DNA of 64,000 bases from Ectothiorhodospira mobilis (GCF_900114895.1 NZ_FOUO01000008.1:54540-118539), one strand, 5' to 3'. Numbered from the stretch's first letter, positions 16,558-25,842 are shown. Made by a program: numbers and translations. Notes: generated by a model not told the origin, from the letters alone.

Positions 16558-19500
16558 TCAGGATGCCGGCCGCACCCGGAACAGCACGGCGTAGAACAAC
16601 GGCACGGCCACCAGGGTGAGCAGGGAGGCCAGGGCCAGGCCGAACATGATGGCGATGGCCATGGGGGCCCAGAAGGGACCGGACAGGGCCAGGGGGAGCA
16701 TGCCCAGCACCGTGGTGGCGGCCGCCAGCAGCACGGGGCGGACGCGGCTCACGGCGGCGTCCACCAGGGCGCTGTAGGCATTGCCGTTGCGCCCCGCCTC
16801 CAGGTCGATCTGCTCCACCAGGACGATGGCGTTCTTGATGATCATCCCCGACAGGCTCATCACCCCCAACAGGGCCATGAAGCCGAAGGGCTGGCGGAAC
16901 AGCAGCAGCCCCAGGGCCACGCCCACGATCCCCAGGGGCACGGTGAGCAGGATGATGAGGCTACGGCGGTAGCTGTTGAACTGGGCCATGAGTACCAGGG
17001 CCATGAGCCCGAACACCACCGGCGCTGGCTGCAGCACCCCGGCCTGGGCCTCCATGGCCTCCACCGGCTCGCCGTCCCATTGCAGGCGGTAACCGGCGGG
17101 CAGGTCCACCTCCGCCAGGCGCGCCTTCAGGTCCTGCAGGACGCGGTGGGCGGTGGCCCCCGGGACCAGGTCCATCTGCAGGCTCAGGGCCCGTTCCCGG
17201 TCCATGCGCCAGATCACGGCATCGTCCATGGCCAGGGAGACCTCCGCCACCTGCATCAGGGGGACCGCCGGCCCCCCGGAGGCGGGCCACACGGGCATCG
17301 TCTCCACCCGCGCCGGATCGGTGCGCTCCGCCAGGGGGAAGCGCCAGACGATGGGGATGCGCTCGTCCCCCTCATGGTAGACGCCGATGGCCCGCCCAGA
17401 GAAGCCGGTATCCAGGGCCCGGGCGATGTCCCGGCTGGTGACCCCGGCCCTGCGCGCCCGCTCCTGATCCACCTCCACCCGCAGATGCGGGGTGCGGTTG
17501 CGCCAGTCCAGGCGCACGTGCTGCAGGCCGGGCATCCCCTCGATGCGCCCCATGAGCCGCTCCCCCTGGGTCCGCAGCACCTCCCGGTCCGGGCCGATGA
17601 TGCGCAGTTGGATGGGATAACGCACCGGTTCCCCCAGCTGCATGGGGCGGATGCGGGGCTCGGCATCCGGGAACCGCCCGCCCACGAAGGCGCCGGTCTC
17701 GGCCATGACCCGGTCCAGGGCCTTTACGTCCGACAGGTTCACCAGGATCTGGCCGAAGGCGGGATTGGGGTTCTCCGGCAGCATGGGCAGGTAGAACCGG
17801 GGCGCCCCCTCGCCGATGAAGGCGGTCACCGACTCCACCCCGTCGCGGCGGGCGAGCCAGTCCTCGATCTCGGCCATGTCCTCGGCCGTCTGCTGGATGC
17901 GGCTGCCCTCCGGCAGCCAGTAGTCCACCAGGAACTGGGCCCGCTGCGCCGGGGGGAAGAAGATCTGCGGCACCAGCGCCATGCCGGCCACGGCCAGGAT
18001 CATGAGCCCCAACATCCCCGCCAGGGCCCAGCGGCGGTGGCGCAGCACGGCCTCCAGCAGGCGACGGAAGAGGGCGAAGCCGCGGCCGCCGTAGGGATCC
18101 CCTCCCCCGCGTGCCGGGGCCTTGATCCCGAGATGGCACATCAGGGGGGTGACGGTGATGGCCAGCACCCAGCTGATGAGCAGACTGAACCCCACCACCC
18201 AGAACAGGGAGCGGGTGAACTCCCCGGTGGCGGTCTGGGTGAGGGCGATGGGGGAGAACGCCAGCACGGCGATGAGGGTGGCCGCCAGCAGGGGCCAGGC
18301 GGTCTCGGCCACGGTCCGGGCCGCCGCCTGCAGCCGGTCCATGCCCTGCTGCATGCGCACCACGATCATCTCCGCCACGACGATGGCGTTGTCCACCATC
18401 ATGCCCAGGACGATCACCAGCGCCCCCAGGGAGACCCGGTGCAGGTCGATGCCGGTGATCCACATGGCGATGAAGGTGGCCAGGATGGTGAAGGGTACGC
18501 CGGCGCCGACGATGAGCCCGGTGCGCAGCCCCAAGGACAGCAGCAACACGCCGATGACGATGACCACGGCGGTCACCAGGTTCACCATGAAGTCCCCCAC
18601 CGCCGCCTGCACCTGGCGCGGCTGGTCGGCGATTACGCCGAATGCCATGCCCGCCGGCAGGGTGGCCTCCAGGTCCTGCAGCCGGTCCTTCACCGCCGCC
18701 CCCAGGTCCACCACGTTGGCCCCCTCCACGGGGACGATACCCAGGGCCAGGGCCGGCTGCCCCTGGAAACGTAGCAGGGCCTCGGGGGGATCGGCGAAGC
18801 CGCGGTGCACCTGGGCGAAATCCCGCAGGTACACCAGGTCCCCGCTTTCGGGGCTGCGGATGCTCAGGTTGCGCAGCGCCTCCAGGGAATCGAAGGCCCC
18901 GCTGGCGTCCATGCGCAGCCGCCGGGGTCCCATCTCCACGAACCCCGAGGGCTCCACCCCGTTCTGGTCCTGCAGGGCCTGGACCACCTGGCCGGGGTGC
19001 AGGCCCAGCTCGGCGATCCGGTCCCGGGAGGTCTCCACGAAGACCCGCTCCCCGCGGGCGCCGAAGAGCTCCACCTTGGCCACGCCGGGCACCCGCAACA
19101 GGGCCCGGCGCACATCGTCGGCCACCTCATCCAGCACGGCGTGGTCGTAGCCCTCCCCGGTGAGGGCCAGCAGCAGGGCGTAGACATCGCCATACTCGTC
19201 GTTCACAAACGGGCCGCGCACCTCCGGCGGCAGATCCGGCACGGCCGCCTCCACCTTCTGGCGCAGTTCGTCCCAGATCTGCTCCATGGCCTCTGGAGGA
19301 CGGCCCTCCTGGATGTCCACGAAGATCAGGGCGCGGCCGTCCCGGCTCACCGACTGCACCTGCTGCAACGACCCCATCTGCTGGATGCGCAGCTCCAGCG
19401 GTTCGGTCACCTCCTGTTCCACCCGCAGGGCATCGGCACCGGGGTATTGGGCGTACACCAGGGCCGTGCGCACGGTGAAGTCCGGATCCTCCAGCTGGCC

Positions 19501-19596
19501 CAGGCGGGTGTAGGCCACCAGGCCCACCACCACCAGCAGCAGCACCACGAACCCCAGCAAGCGGCCGTTGCGGATGGCCCATTGCGCCGGATTCAC
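16558..19596 (-). CDS. RND efflux transporter permease (AcrB/HAE family)
   Basis: A 1012-residue inner-membrane RND pump with the usual twelve-helix, two-porter layout. TM1 is LLGFVVLLLVVVGLVAY; the porter domain opens after LGQLEDPDFTVRTALV. TM4 reads VLGMMVDNAIVVAEM, so only the first of the two AcrB proton-relay aspartates is kept, as in several RND subfamilies. TM10 keeps the lysine (SLSGMIIKNAIVLVEQ). The GTG start overlaps the stop of the adaptor gene as GTGA, so the two are translationally coupled. No outer-membrane TolC-like gene is present nearby. The substrate cannot be predicted from this sequence. Confidence 0.92.
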   Translation of the reverse strand: MNPAQWAIRNGRLLGFVVLLLVVVGLVAYTRLGQLEDPDFTVRTALVYAQYPGADALRVEQEVTEPLELRIQQMGSLQQVQSVSRDGRALIFVDIQEGRPPEAMEQIWDELRQKVEAAVPDLPPEVRGPFVNDEYGDVYALLLALTGEGYDHAVLDEVADDVRRALLRVPGVAKVELFGARGERVFVETSRDRIAELGLHPGQVVQALQDQNGVEPSGFVEMGPRRLRMDASGAFDSLEALRNLSIRSPESGDLVYLRDFAQVHRGFADPPEALLRFQGQPALALGIVPVEGANVVDLGAAVKDRLQDLEATLPAGMAFGVIADQPRQVQAAVGDFMVNLVTAVVIVIGVLLLSLGLRTGLIVGAGVPFTILATFIAMWITGIDLHRVSLGALVIVLGMMVDNAIVVAEMIVVRMQQGMDRLQAAARTVAETAWPLLAATLIAVLAFSPIALTQTATGEFTRSLFWVVGFSLLISWVLAITVTPLMCHLGIKAPARGGGDPYGGRGFALFRRLLEAVLRHRRWALAGMLGLMILAVAGMALVPQIFFPPAQRAQFLVDYWLPEGSRIQQTAEDMAEIEDWLARRDGVESVTAFIGEGAPRFYLPMLPENPNPAFGQILVNLSDVKALDRVMAETGAFVGGRFPDAEPRIRPMQLGEPVRYPIQLRIIGPDREVLRTQGERLMGRIEGMPGLQHVRLDWRNRTPHLRVEVDQERARRAGVTSRDIARALDTGFSGRAIGVYHEGDERIPIVWRFPLAERTDPARVETMPVWPASGGPAVPLMQVAEVSLAMDDAVIWRMDRERALSLQMDLVPGATAHRVLQDLKARLAEVDLPAGYRLQWDGEPVEAMEAQAGVLQPAPVVFGLMALVLMAQFNSYRRSLIILLTVPLGIVGVALGLLLFRQPFGFMALLGVMSLSGMIIKNAIVLVEQIDLEAGRNGNAYSALVDAAVSRVRPVLLAAATTVLGMLPLALSGPFWAPMAIAIMFGLALASLLTLVAVPLFYAVLFRVRPAS

Positions 19597-20780
19597 GGGC
19601 GCGCCCCTGCGAGCTCATCCCGGGTCATCGGGGTCACCCGCTGCCCCGCCCGCAGGTGGGTCACCCCGGCGGTCACCACGGACTCCCCGGGGCGCAGGTC
19701 CCCGCGGATGCGCACCCCGTCACGCCCCACGGCGGCGGTCTCCACCGCCCGGCGCTGCACCCGGCCCTCACCGGGATCCACCACCCAGACATGGGGCCGC
19801 CCGCGGTGATCGAACAGGGCCGTGACCGGGACGCGAAAGGCCCCTTCCTCCCCATCCGGCGCCGGCACCGGCAGCGCCACCTGCGCCGTCATCCCCGGCA
19901 GGATGCGGCCCTCGGGGTTGTCCACATGCAGCCGCAGGGGATAGACCTGGGTGTCCTGGACATCCATCACCAGGGCCCGTACCCGGGCCTCGGTCTCCAC
20001 CCCGGCCGCCGGGAAACGCACCTGGAGGCTGCGGGGCAGGGAGCGGGCCGCCAGGGCCTCCGGCAGCCCCACCACCAGTTCGATGGGGTCCAGGCGCTCC
20101 AGGAGGAAGATGGCACGCTGCGGCCCCACCTGCTCGAAGGGCTCCGCCCGGCGCGCCACCACACGGCCGTCGAAGGGGGCCCGGAGCACGGTGTCCGCCA
20201 GGGACGCCCGGGCCTGGGCCAGGGTCTCGCGGGTGGCGTCCCGCTGGCCCCGGGCCTGGCGCAGGGCCGAGTCCAGGGCATCGAACTCCGCCTGGCTCAT
20301 GGTGCCGTCCGCCACCAGGTCACGGCCGCGGCGGTGATTACGCCGGGCCTCCTGCAGACGCGCCTCGGCGGCCTCCAGGCGCGCCTCCAGCTCCGCCACC
20401 TTCAGGCGGTAGTCCTCATCATCCAGGCGCGCCAGCACCTGGCCCCGGGTCACCCCGTCCCCCGCGTGCACGGCCATGGAGGTCACGCGTCCGGTCACCT
20501 GGAAGGCCAGGGCCGTGTGCTCCGCCGCCCGGGCCCGGGCGCTGAAGCGGCGCAGCACCGGCTCGGAGGCGGGCACCAGGGGGGTGGTGAGCACCGGCCG
20601 TGGGGGGATGTCCTCCATCGGCGCAGGGGCATCCGGCGCGGGACCGCAGCCCGCGGCCAGCAGCAGGAGGCATGGCAGCAGGGTACGCAGGCAGGTACGC
20701 CGCAGACGGGAACGGTCGTGGGCCGTGGGCGGGTTTGCCCATGGCAGCGGAAGTCGGCGATGGATCGGTCTCGGCTCCAT
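19593..20780 (-). CDS. RND efflux periplasmic adaptor subunit (lipoprotein)
   Basis: A membrane fusion protein of about 395 residues. A basic N-terminus precedes the lipobox LLLLAAGC, so it is probably lipid-anchored in the inner membrane. A barrel-sandwich/lipoyl half (ALAFQVTGRVTSMAVHAGDGVTRGQ) comes next, then an alpha-helical hairpin rich in A-E-A-R-L heptads, the second lipoyl half (DTVLRAPFDGRVVARRAEPFEQV) and the beta-barrel. It couples the permease encoded next to an outer-membrane channel. Start choice is uncertain: ATG at 20780 is used, while an ATG at 20813 and a GTG at 20846 give long extensions without signal-peptide character. Confidence 0.88.
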   Translation of the reverse strand: MEPRPIHRRLPLPWANPPTAHDRSRLRRTCLRTLLPCLLLLAAGCGPAPDAPAPMEDIPPRPVLTTPLVPASEPVLRRFSARARAAEHTALAFQVTGRVTSMAVHAGDGVTRGQVLARLDDEDYRLKVAELEARLEAAEARLQEARRNHRRGRDLVADGTMSQAEFDALDSALRQARGQRDATRETLAQARASLADTVLRAPFDGRVVARRAEPFEQVGPQRAIFLLERLDPIELVVGLPEALAARSLPRSLQVRFPAAGVETEARVRALVMDVQDTQVYPLRLHVDNPEGRILPGMTAQVALPVPAPDGEEGAFRVPVTALFDHRGRPHVWVVDPGEGRVQRRAVETAAVGRDGVRIRGDLRPGESVVTAGVTHLRAGQRVTPMTRDELAGARP

Positions 20781-20832
20781 GATCTTGGGGGCAATGACAG
20801 GACCCTGCCCCATGGGGAGGGGTTCCGCCCGG

Positions 20833-20850
20833 GACACCGGTGACACCGGT
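20833..20850. repeat. Tandem 9-bp direct repeat, possible operator upstream of the RND adaptor
   Basis: GACACCGGT occurs twice in direct tandem (20833-20841 and 20842-20850). Each copy includes the palindrome ACCGGT. It lies 53 bases upstream of the chosen adaptor start, in the divergent gap with the small exported protein. Such tandem dyads often bind regulators; no regulator gene is adjacent. Confidence 0.35.
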
Positions 20851-20944
20851 CCCCTGCAACGGCCCCGAACTTACCCTGCTTCCGCCATCGGGAAAATGAT
20901 TTTACTCACTGACACCCCGGGGGACGGGCGCTATCCTGCAGGTC

Positions 20945-21340
20945 ATGAACGATTCTAACTCGATGCTGGCATGGATCCTGGTCCCCCTGGCCCTGGTGGC
21001 CGGGGTGGTGGGCACACGCATGACCCTGGAGCCGGAGCTGCCCCTGCCGGACCGGGCCCTGGTGGTGCATGTGCAGAACCGCACCTCGGAGACCCTGCCC
21101 AAGGTGAACCTGCATTACGCCAACGTGAACACCCAGCAGGAGACCAACATCCTGCAGCTGCGCCCCGGGGAGACCCGCACGGTCACCCTCAACCACGAAC
21201 CGGGTTTGGGCTACACCGTGCGGGTGCCCATGCCCGACGGGCGCACCCTGGAGGTCTGCGGCGGCCGCGCCAAGGACACCCGGGTGATGCGCGAGGTGAT
21301 CACCCCCGACTCCATCCTCTCCGGCACCGGCAAGCCCTGA
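20945..21340 (+). CDS. Small membrane-anchored or exported protein of unknown function
   Basis: A 131-residue protein I do not recognise. The N-terminus has one hydrophobic segment (MLAWILVPLALVAGVVG, residues 7-23) with no lipobox and no clear AxA cleavage site, so it is probably a membrane anchor. The remaining ~105 residues are beta-rich and predicted periplasmic (ALVVHVQNRTSETLPKVNLH, ILQLRPGETRTVTLNHE), resembling a small immunoglobulin-like or DUF-type accessory domain. It ends in a charged region with one cysteine (Cys102, in LEVCGGRAK). It is divergent from the RND operon and convergent with acuI. An AGGT just before the ATG is the only ribosome-binding signal. Confidence 0.6.
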   Translation: MNDSNSMLAWILVPLALVAGVVGTRMTLEPELPLPDRALVVHVQNRTSETLPKVNLHYANVNTQQETNILQLRPGETRTVTLNHEPGLGYTVRVPMPDGRTLEVCGGRAKDTRVMREVITPDSILSGTGKP

Positions 21341-21361
21341 CCCCCGCCGGGGCACGACCCC

Positions 21362-22363
21362 TTAGCGGTTCACATCCACCAGGATGCGCCCGTGGGTCTC
21401 CCCCGCCAGCATGCGGTGGCTGGCGGCGGGGACCTCCCCCAGGGCGATCTCCTCGCTGAGGATCTGCTCCAGTCCGGGGATGGCCCAGTCACCGTCGAGC
21501 CGCCTCCAGACTGCGCAACGGTCCTCCTGCGGGTGGTGGTCGGCGCTCACGCCCAGGAGCGCCACCCCCCGCAGGATGAAGGGCATCACCGTGGTGCGCA
21601 GATCGGCGCCCCCGGCCAGACCCACGGCGACGATGTTGCCCCGCTCGGCCACGGTGCGGGTCAGCCAGGCCAGGGTCTCGCCCCCCAGGGTATCCACGGC
21701 CCCGGCCCAGCGGGCCGACTCCAGGGGCCGCCAGCCCAGGGGCAGGCCGCGGCGATCCAGCACCTTCACCGCCCCCAGGGAGCGGATCCAATCGTGCAGG
21801 GCAGGCTTGGCGGAGACCGCCACCACCTCGAAGCCTTGGGCCGTCAGCAGGCGGACGGTGAGGCTGCCCACCCCCCCGCTGGCGCCGGTGACCACCACCG
21901 GGCCCATCTGCGGGGTCTGGTGATTGTCCCGCAACCGCTGCAGGACCAGGGCGGCGGTGAACCCCGCCGTGCCCAGGATCATGGCGCTGCGGGGATCCAT
22001 ACCCGCGGGCAGGGGCACCACCCAGCCGGCGGGGACGCGGATGCGCGCGGCGAAGCCGCCGTGATGGCGCTCCCCCAGGCCGCAACCGTTCACCAGCACG
22101 GCGTCCCCGGGCCGCAGGCCCGACGCCGCCGGGGCGGTGACCACCTCCCCGGCGGCGTCGATGCCCCCCACCAGGGGGGAGTTCCGCAGCACCCGGCCGC
22201 TGCCGGTGATGCCCAGGGCATCCTTGTAGTTGAGGGCGGAGTAGTGCACCGCCACCTCCACATCCCCCTCCCCCAGCTCGTCCGCCGCCAGGCGGGTGAG
22301 CTGGACGCGGCGGCTGCCCGCCACCTCGTCGCGGATCATCAGGGCTGGGAAGGTGGCGTCCAT
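21362..22363 (-). CDS. acuI: Acrylyl-CoA reductase (NADPH), YhdH/AcuI family
   Basis: A 333-residue zinc-free medium-chain reductase. ALNYKDALGITGSGRVLRNSPLVGGIDAAG is typical of the YhdH/YhfP/AcuI group (quoted here as its two halves around GITGSG). VVVTGASGGVGSLTVRLL is the NADPH-binding loop, and there are no structural-zinc cysteines. AcuI converts acrylyl-CoA to propionyl-CoA in DMSP or 3-hydroxypropionate metabolism and detoxifies acryloyl-CoA. The ATG at 22363 is preceded by GTG directly after the fadL stop codon, so translation is probably coupled. The upstream fadL and fadD suggest a role in acyl-CoA handling. It could also be annotated as a general YhdH quinone oxidoreductase. Confidence 0.85.
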   Translation of the reverse strand: MDATFPALMIRDEVAGSRRVQLTRLAADELGEGDVEVAVHYSALNYKDALGITGSGRVLRNSPLVGGIDAAGEVVTAPAASGLRPGDAVLVNGCGLGERHHGGFAARIRVPAGWVVPLPAGMDPRSAMILGTAGFTAALVLQRLRDNHQTPQMGPVVVTGASGGVGSLTVRLLTAQGFEVVAVSAKPALHDWIRSLGAVKVLDRRGLPLGWRPLESARWAGAVDTLGGETLAWLTRTVAERGNIVAVGLAGGADLRTTVMPFILRGVALLGVSADHHPQEDRCAVWRRLDGDWAIPGLEQILSEEIALGEVPAASHRMLAGETHGRILVDVNR

Positions 22364-22366
22364 CAC

Positions 22367-23725
22367 CTAGAAATGATAGCGCACCGCCGCCGCCAGGATG
22401 TGCACATGGCCCTGGATCTCCCCGTCGATCCCGGCGCTGCTGGCCACGGCCGGGTTGCTCTCAAAGAAATCCCGGGTCAGGTCCAGGGACTCGCTGGCGA
22501 TGTCGATGTAGGTGTAGGCCAGGTCCAGGGCCCAGCGGTCCCCGGTGGCGTAGCTGGCCCCCAGGGAGTACCACAGGCGGTCGCCGTCGGGGGTGCGGGT
22601 GGTGCGGTAGCCGTCCCGGGTGGGGGTGCGGTCGAACTGCAGGCCGCCGCGCAGGGTCCACTGGCCGTTGAGCACGTACTCGGCCCCCAGGGCCAGGGCC
22701 CAGCTGTCGCCGTAGTTCTGTTCCGTCGTGCTGTCCGGGCTGCCGTCGTCGAAGCGGATGCGGATCTCGTCGAAGTTGGACCAGTTGAACCACTTGTACT
22801 GGGCCATGAGGCTCCAGCGGTCGTTCAGCTCGTGGCTCATCCCCAGGGCCAGCATGTCCGGCAGGTGCAGCGTGGCCTGGCCGTCCTTGGTGTATCCGGG
22901 GGTGCCCTGCATGGCGGCCAGGCCCGTAGGATAACGCACGCTGGCCTCCCCGTCCAGTTCGTGCTCGATGCCCTGGCGGTAATGGGCCCCCAGGCGCGTG
23001 GCCGGAGTGGCCTGCCAGGTCAGGCCCAGGTTGAACCCGAAGTCCCAGCTGTCGGCGTCCAGGCGCTGCTCCCCGTCGGTGTCCACGCTGGGGCCGCCGA
23101 GCACGGTGGGGTCGGGGATGGCGCTCTTGAGGGTGGCCTTGGCCCGCTGGATGTCCAGGCCGCCGCCGATGGAGAGGCGGTCACTGACCCGGTAGGCCAG
23201 GCTGGGCTGCAGGTTGAGCACCTTGAGGTCGGTCTCGGTGGAATCGTAGCGGGCGAAGAAGTCGTCGTCGTAGTCGTTCACCAGGCCGAAGGGGGCGGTG
23301 ATGCCCAAGCCGATCCAGGTGTCGGCGTTGAGGGGCCGGGCGTAGAACAGGTTGGGCACCGGCGTGGGGTCGTAGGGGTTGCCGCCGGAGCCGCCGGTGA
23401 CGGGGACGGGGGCGCCGCCGGTGCCCGGCGTGGTGACCGTGGAGCCGTCGTTCTCCACCTCCGCCTTGGGCATGAGCAGGTGGGAGGCCAGCTGCAGTTC
23501 CGGCCCGGAGAGGCTGGTCATGCCCGCCGGGTTGAAGAACACGGTGCTGGCGTCCCGGGCCACCGCCGCCTCCCCGGCGAAGGCCCGCCCCAGGCCGCTG
23601 ACGCTCTGCTCCTGGATGTAGAAGCCGGCGGCCCGGAGCGGCTCGGCGGCGAGCATCCCGCCGGCGGCCAGGACACTGCAGGCCACGGCCCCGGACAGGG
23701 TGTTGCGCGCATGGATATTCGGCAT
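22367..23725 (-). CDS. Outer-membrane fatty acid transport protein FadL/TodX family
   Basis: A 452-residue outer-membrane beta-barrel protein with a signal peptide ending near PLRAAGFYIQEQSVSGLG. The mature N-terminus AGFYIQEQSVSGLGRAFAGEAA followed by FFNPAGMTSLSGPELQL is the FadL hatch domain including the NPA motif. Alternating aromatic strands run to the terminal AAAVRYHF, a typical C-terminal beta-signal ending in Phe. The start at 23725 has AAGGGGGA about 6 bases upstream. Its stop codon abuts the acuI start. FadL proteins import long-chain fatty acids or other hydrophobic compounds; the downstream position relative to the acyl-CoA ligase supports fatty acid use. Confidence 0.92.
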   Translation of the reverse strand: MPNIHARNTLSGAVACSVLAAGGMLAAEPLRAAGFYIQEQSVSGLGRAFAGEAAVARDASTVFFNPAGMTSLSGPELQLASHLLMPKAEVENDGSTVTTPGTGGAPVPVTGGSGGNPYDPTPVPNLFYARPLNADTWIGLGITAPFGLVNDYDDDFFARYDSTETDLKVLNLQPSLAYRVSDRLSIGGGLDIQRAKATLKSAIPDPTVLGGPSVDTDGEQRLDADSWDFGFNLGLTWQATPATRLGAHYRQGIEHELDGEASVRYPTGLAAMQGTPGYTKDGQATLHLPDMLALGMSHELNDRWSLMAQYKWFNWSNFDEIRIRFDDGSPDSTTEQNYGDSWALALGAEYVLNGQWTLRGGLQFDRTPTRDGYRTTRTPDGDRLWYSLGASYATGDRWALDLAYTYIDIASESLDLTRDFFESNPAVASSAGIDGEIQGHVHILAAAVRYHF

Positions 23726-23834
23726 GGATTTCCCCCTTGGTGCTGCGTTGGTGTGGTGTTGTCTTCTGGGTGGATGGCCCCCATGGCGGCCGCGGGCCCC
23801 CGCCCGCAGACCACCCGGGTGCGGCCTCCCCGCC

Positions 23835-25661
23835 TTACTTGCGGTGGTTGTGGCCCGCGTACATGGCCTCGATCTGCGGCGCGTAGCGATCCAGGATGAG
23901 CCGGCGCTTGAGCTTCATGGTGGGCGTGAGCAGGCCGTTGTCCACCTCCCAGGACTCCAGCACCGGGGTCAGGCGGCGGATCTGGGCGTAGGCGTGGAAT
24001 TCCTTGAGCTGCTCGGCCACTCGCGCCAGCAGGGCCTTCTCCACCTTGCGGTCCTGCAGGGCCGCAGGATCGTCCGGGTCCACCTCCAGTTCCTCGGCCA
24101 GGCGGCGCCATTCCTCCCGGTGGAGCACCACCAGGGCGCTGAGGAAGGGCCGCCCCTCCCCCAGCACCATGGCCTGCTCGAACAGGGGGTCCAGGGTGAT
24201 GGCCATCTCCATGTCCGCCGGGGGCACCTTCTCGCCGTTGCCCAGCACGAGGATGTCCTTGATGCGGCCGATGATGAAGATATGGCCCTGCTCGTCGAAG
24301 CGGGCCTTGTCGCCGCTGTGCAGCCAGCCCTCGGCGTCCAGGGTCTCGGCGGTGGCCTCCGGGTTGTTCCAGTAGCCCTGCATCACCGAGGGCCCCCGAA
24401 TCAGCAGCTCGTCCTGGGGGCCGATGCGCACCTCCACCCCCGGCAGGGGCCGGCCCACGCTGGCGGGCAGGTTGTCGTCGGGGCGGTTCACGCTCACCAC
24501 CGGACTGGCCTCGGTCATGCCAAAGCCGTGGTAGACGGGCAGCCCCAGGCCGATGAAGAAGCGGGCGATGGGGGGCGGCAGCGGGGCCCCGCCGCAGACG
24601 GCATAGCGCAGGCGGCCCCCCAGGCGGGCGGTCACCTTGTCCGCCACCAGGCGCTTGAGCAGCGGCCACAGCAACAGGCCTGGATGCCAGCCGCCCCGAC
24701 CCTGCTGGTGCTGGAAGCGGCGCCAGCCCACGCCCACGGTGAGACGGAACAACAGGCGCTCCAGGGCGGAGCGGGACTCCAGACCGGTGATGACGCGGCC
24801 GTAGATGAGTTCGTAGATGCGGGGCACGGAGATGAGCACCGTGGGCCGCAGGTTCTGCAGGTCCTCGGAAAGCCCCTGCACGGAGCGGGCGAAGGCCACC
24901 TGTGCCCCCACCATCATGGGCATGTAGCAGCCGCCGGTGCGTTCCAGGGTGTGGGACAGGGGCAGGAAGGAGAGGAACAGGTCATCCGGCCCCATGGGGG
25001 CGCACTGCTGGGCGGCGTAGGCGTTCTGCAGGATGTTTTGGTGGGTGAGCATCACCCCCTTGGAACGGCCGGTGGTGCCCGAGGTGTAGACGATGGTGGC
25101 CAGGGCATCCGGTTCCACATCCCGGATGGTGAGTTCGCCGCCCCCGTCCGGCGGCGCCCACTCCTCCAAGGCCATCAGGCGAGGGTCCTCGGGGAACTCG
25201 CCGGGCTCGATGCGCTGCACCGAGACCACCCGCTGCACCGTATCCAGGCGCTCGCGCACCTCCTGCAGGCGCCGCCACTGCATGCGGCCCCCCAGGACCA
25301 GCAGCCGGGCGCCGGCATCGCCAAGGACATAGGCGATGTTGTCGGGGCGGTCGTCGGTGTACAGGGGCACGGTGATCAGGCCCAGCCCCAGGCAGGCCTG
25401 ATCAAAGATCACCCACTCCTGGCAGTTGCGCAGCATCACCGCCACCCGGTCCCCCGGGGACAGCCCCTCCCGCAGCAGGGCCGCCTGCCAGCGGGCCACC
25501 TCCCGGCCCACCTGCGCCCAGGTGCGCGGCACCCAGGCCTCCCCCTCGGGATCGTACTGCCGGTACGCGATCCGCTCCGGCGTGCGTGCGATCCGCTCCC
25601 GCAACAACCCCGCCAGCGTTCCCGCCTCCGCCGGCGTGATGACGTCGTTGGGCTCGCCCAT
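23835..25661 (-). CDS. Long-chain acyl-CoA synthetase (AMP-forming, FAA1/FadD15-like)
   Basis: A 608-residue adenylate-forming enzyme that activates fatty acids to acyl-CoA. The P-loop is TIVYTSGTTGRSKGVMLTH. GFGMTEASPVVSVN, the motif GWLHSGDKARFDEQGHIFIIGRIKD and the terminal MKLKRRLI lysine region are all present. The long linker and C-terminal part resemble the FAA1 (COG1022) group rather than E. coli FadD. The ATG at 25661 has a strong GAGGAGAA Shine-Dalgarno sequence; a long upstream in-frame extension is not conserved. fadL follows 109 bases downstream and acuI after that, forming a lipid block. A 13-base palindrome lies 109 bases upstream. Confidence 0.93.
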   Translation of the reverse strand: MGEPNDVITPAEAGTLAGLLRERIARTPERIAYRQYDPEGEAWVPRTWAQVGREVARWQAALLREGLSPGDRVAVMLRNCQEWVIFDQACLGLGLITVPLYTDDRPDNIAYVLGDAGARLLVLGGRMQWRRLQEVRERLDTVQRVVSVQRIEPGEFPEDPRLMALEEWAPPDGGGELTIRDVEPDALATIVYTSGTTGRSKGVMLTHQNILQNAYAAQQCAPMGPDDLFLSFLPLSHTLERTGGCYMPMMVGAQVAFARSVQGLSEDLQNLRPTVLISVPRIYELIYGRVITGLESRSALERLLFRLTVGVGWRRFQHQQGRGGWHPGLLLWPLLKRLVADKVTARLGGRLRYAVCGGAPLPPPIARFFIGLGLPVYHGFGMTEASPVVSVNRPDDNLPASVGRPLPGVEVRIGPQDELLIRGPSVMQGYWNNPEATAETLDAEGWLHSGDKARFDEQGHIFIIGRIKDILVLGNGEKVPPADMEMAITLDPLFEQAMVLGEGRPFLSALVVLHREEWRRLAEELEVDPDDPAALQDRKVEKALLARVAEQLKEFHAYAQIRRLTPVLESWEVDNGLLTPTMKLKRRLILDRYAPQIEAMYAGHNHRK

Positions 25662-25769
25662 GTCTTCTCCTCTGCCCGGGGCTCTGCGGCCCCTTGTGCC
25701 CGTTTTTTGCGTTGGTTGCCCCGCGCCGCCGCTATTGCCCGGCGGTGTGAAACCCCCTATTTTTGCCTG

Positions 25770-25782
25770 AATATGACATATT
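25770..25782. promoter_or_regulatory. AT-rich 13-bp palindrome upstream of the acyl-CoA synthetase
   Basis: AATATG-A-CATATT is a perfect dyad in a short AT-rich island (25758-25788) within the 181-bp gap between the redoxin and acyl-CoA synthetase genes. It lies 109 bases upstream of the synthetase start on the minus strand. Its contrast with the surrounding GC-rich DNA suggests an operator or promoter element. It does not match the FadR or PsrA consensus as I know them. Confidence 0.4.
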
Positions 25783-25842
25783 TTCCCAGTCGGGACGCCC
25801 CCCATGGTGCAACGGCATAAGGCACCCCCTCGCCGGGCCGCC

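Noticed and set aside
12741..16619. A 1292-codon open frame overlapping the deacetylase and acetyltransferase genes
   Set aside because: It has proline/glycine/arginine-rich low-complexity content and no domain, while the other frames encode complete recognisable enzymes. Such antisense or shifted frames are common in DNA this GC-rich.
20909..20937. CTGACA-N17-TATCCT as the promoter of the small exported protein
   Set aside because: The -10 element ends 7 bases before the ATG, which would make the transcript leaderless although an AGGT precedes the start. It was not listed as a feature.
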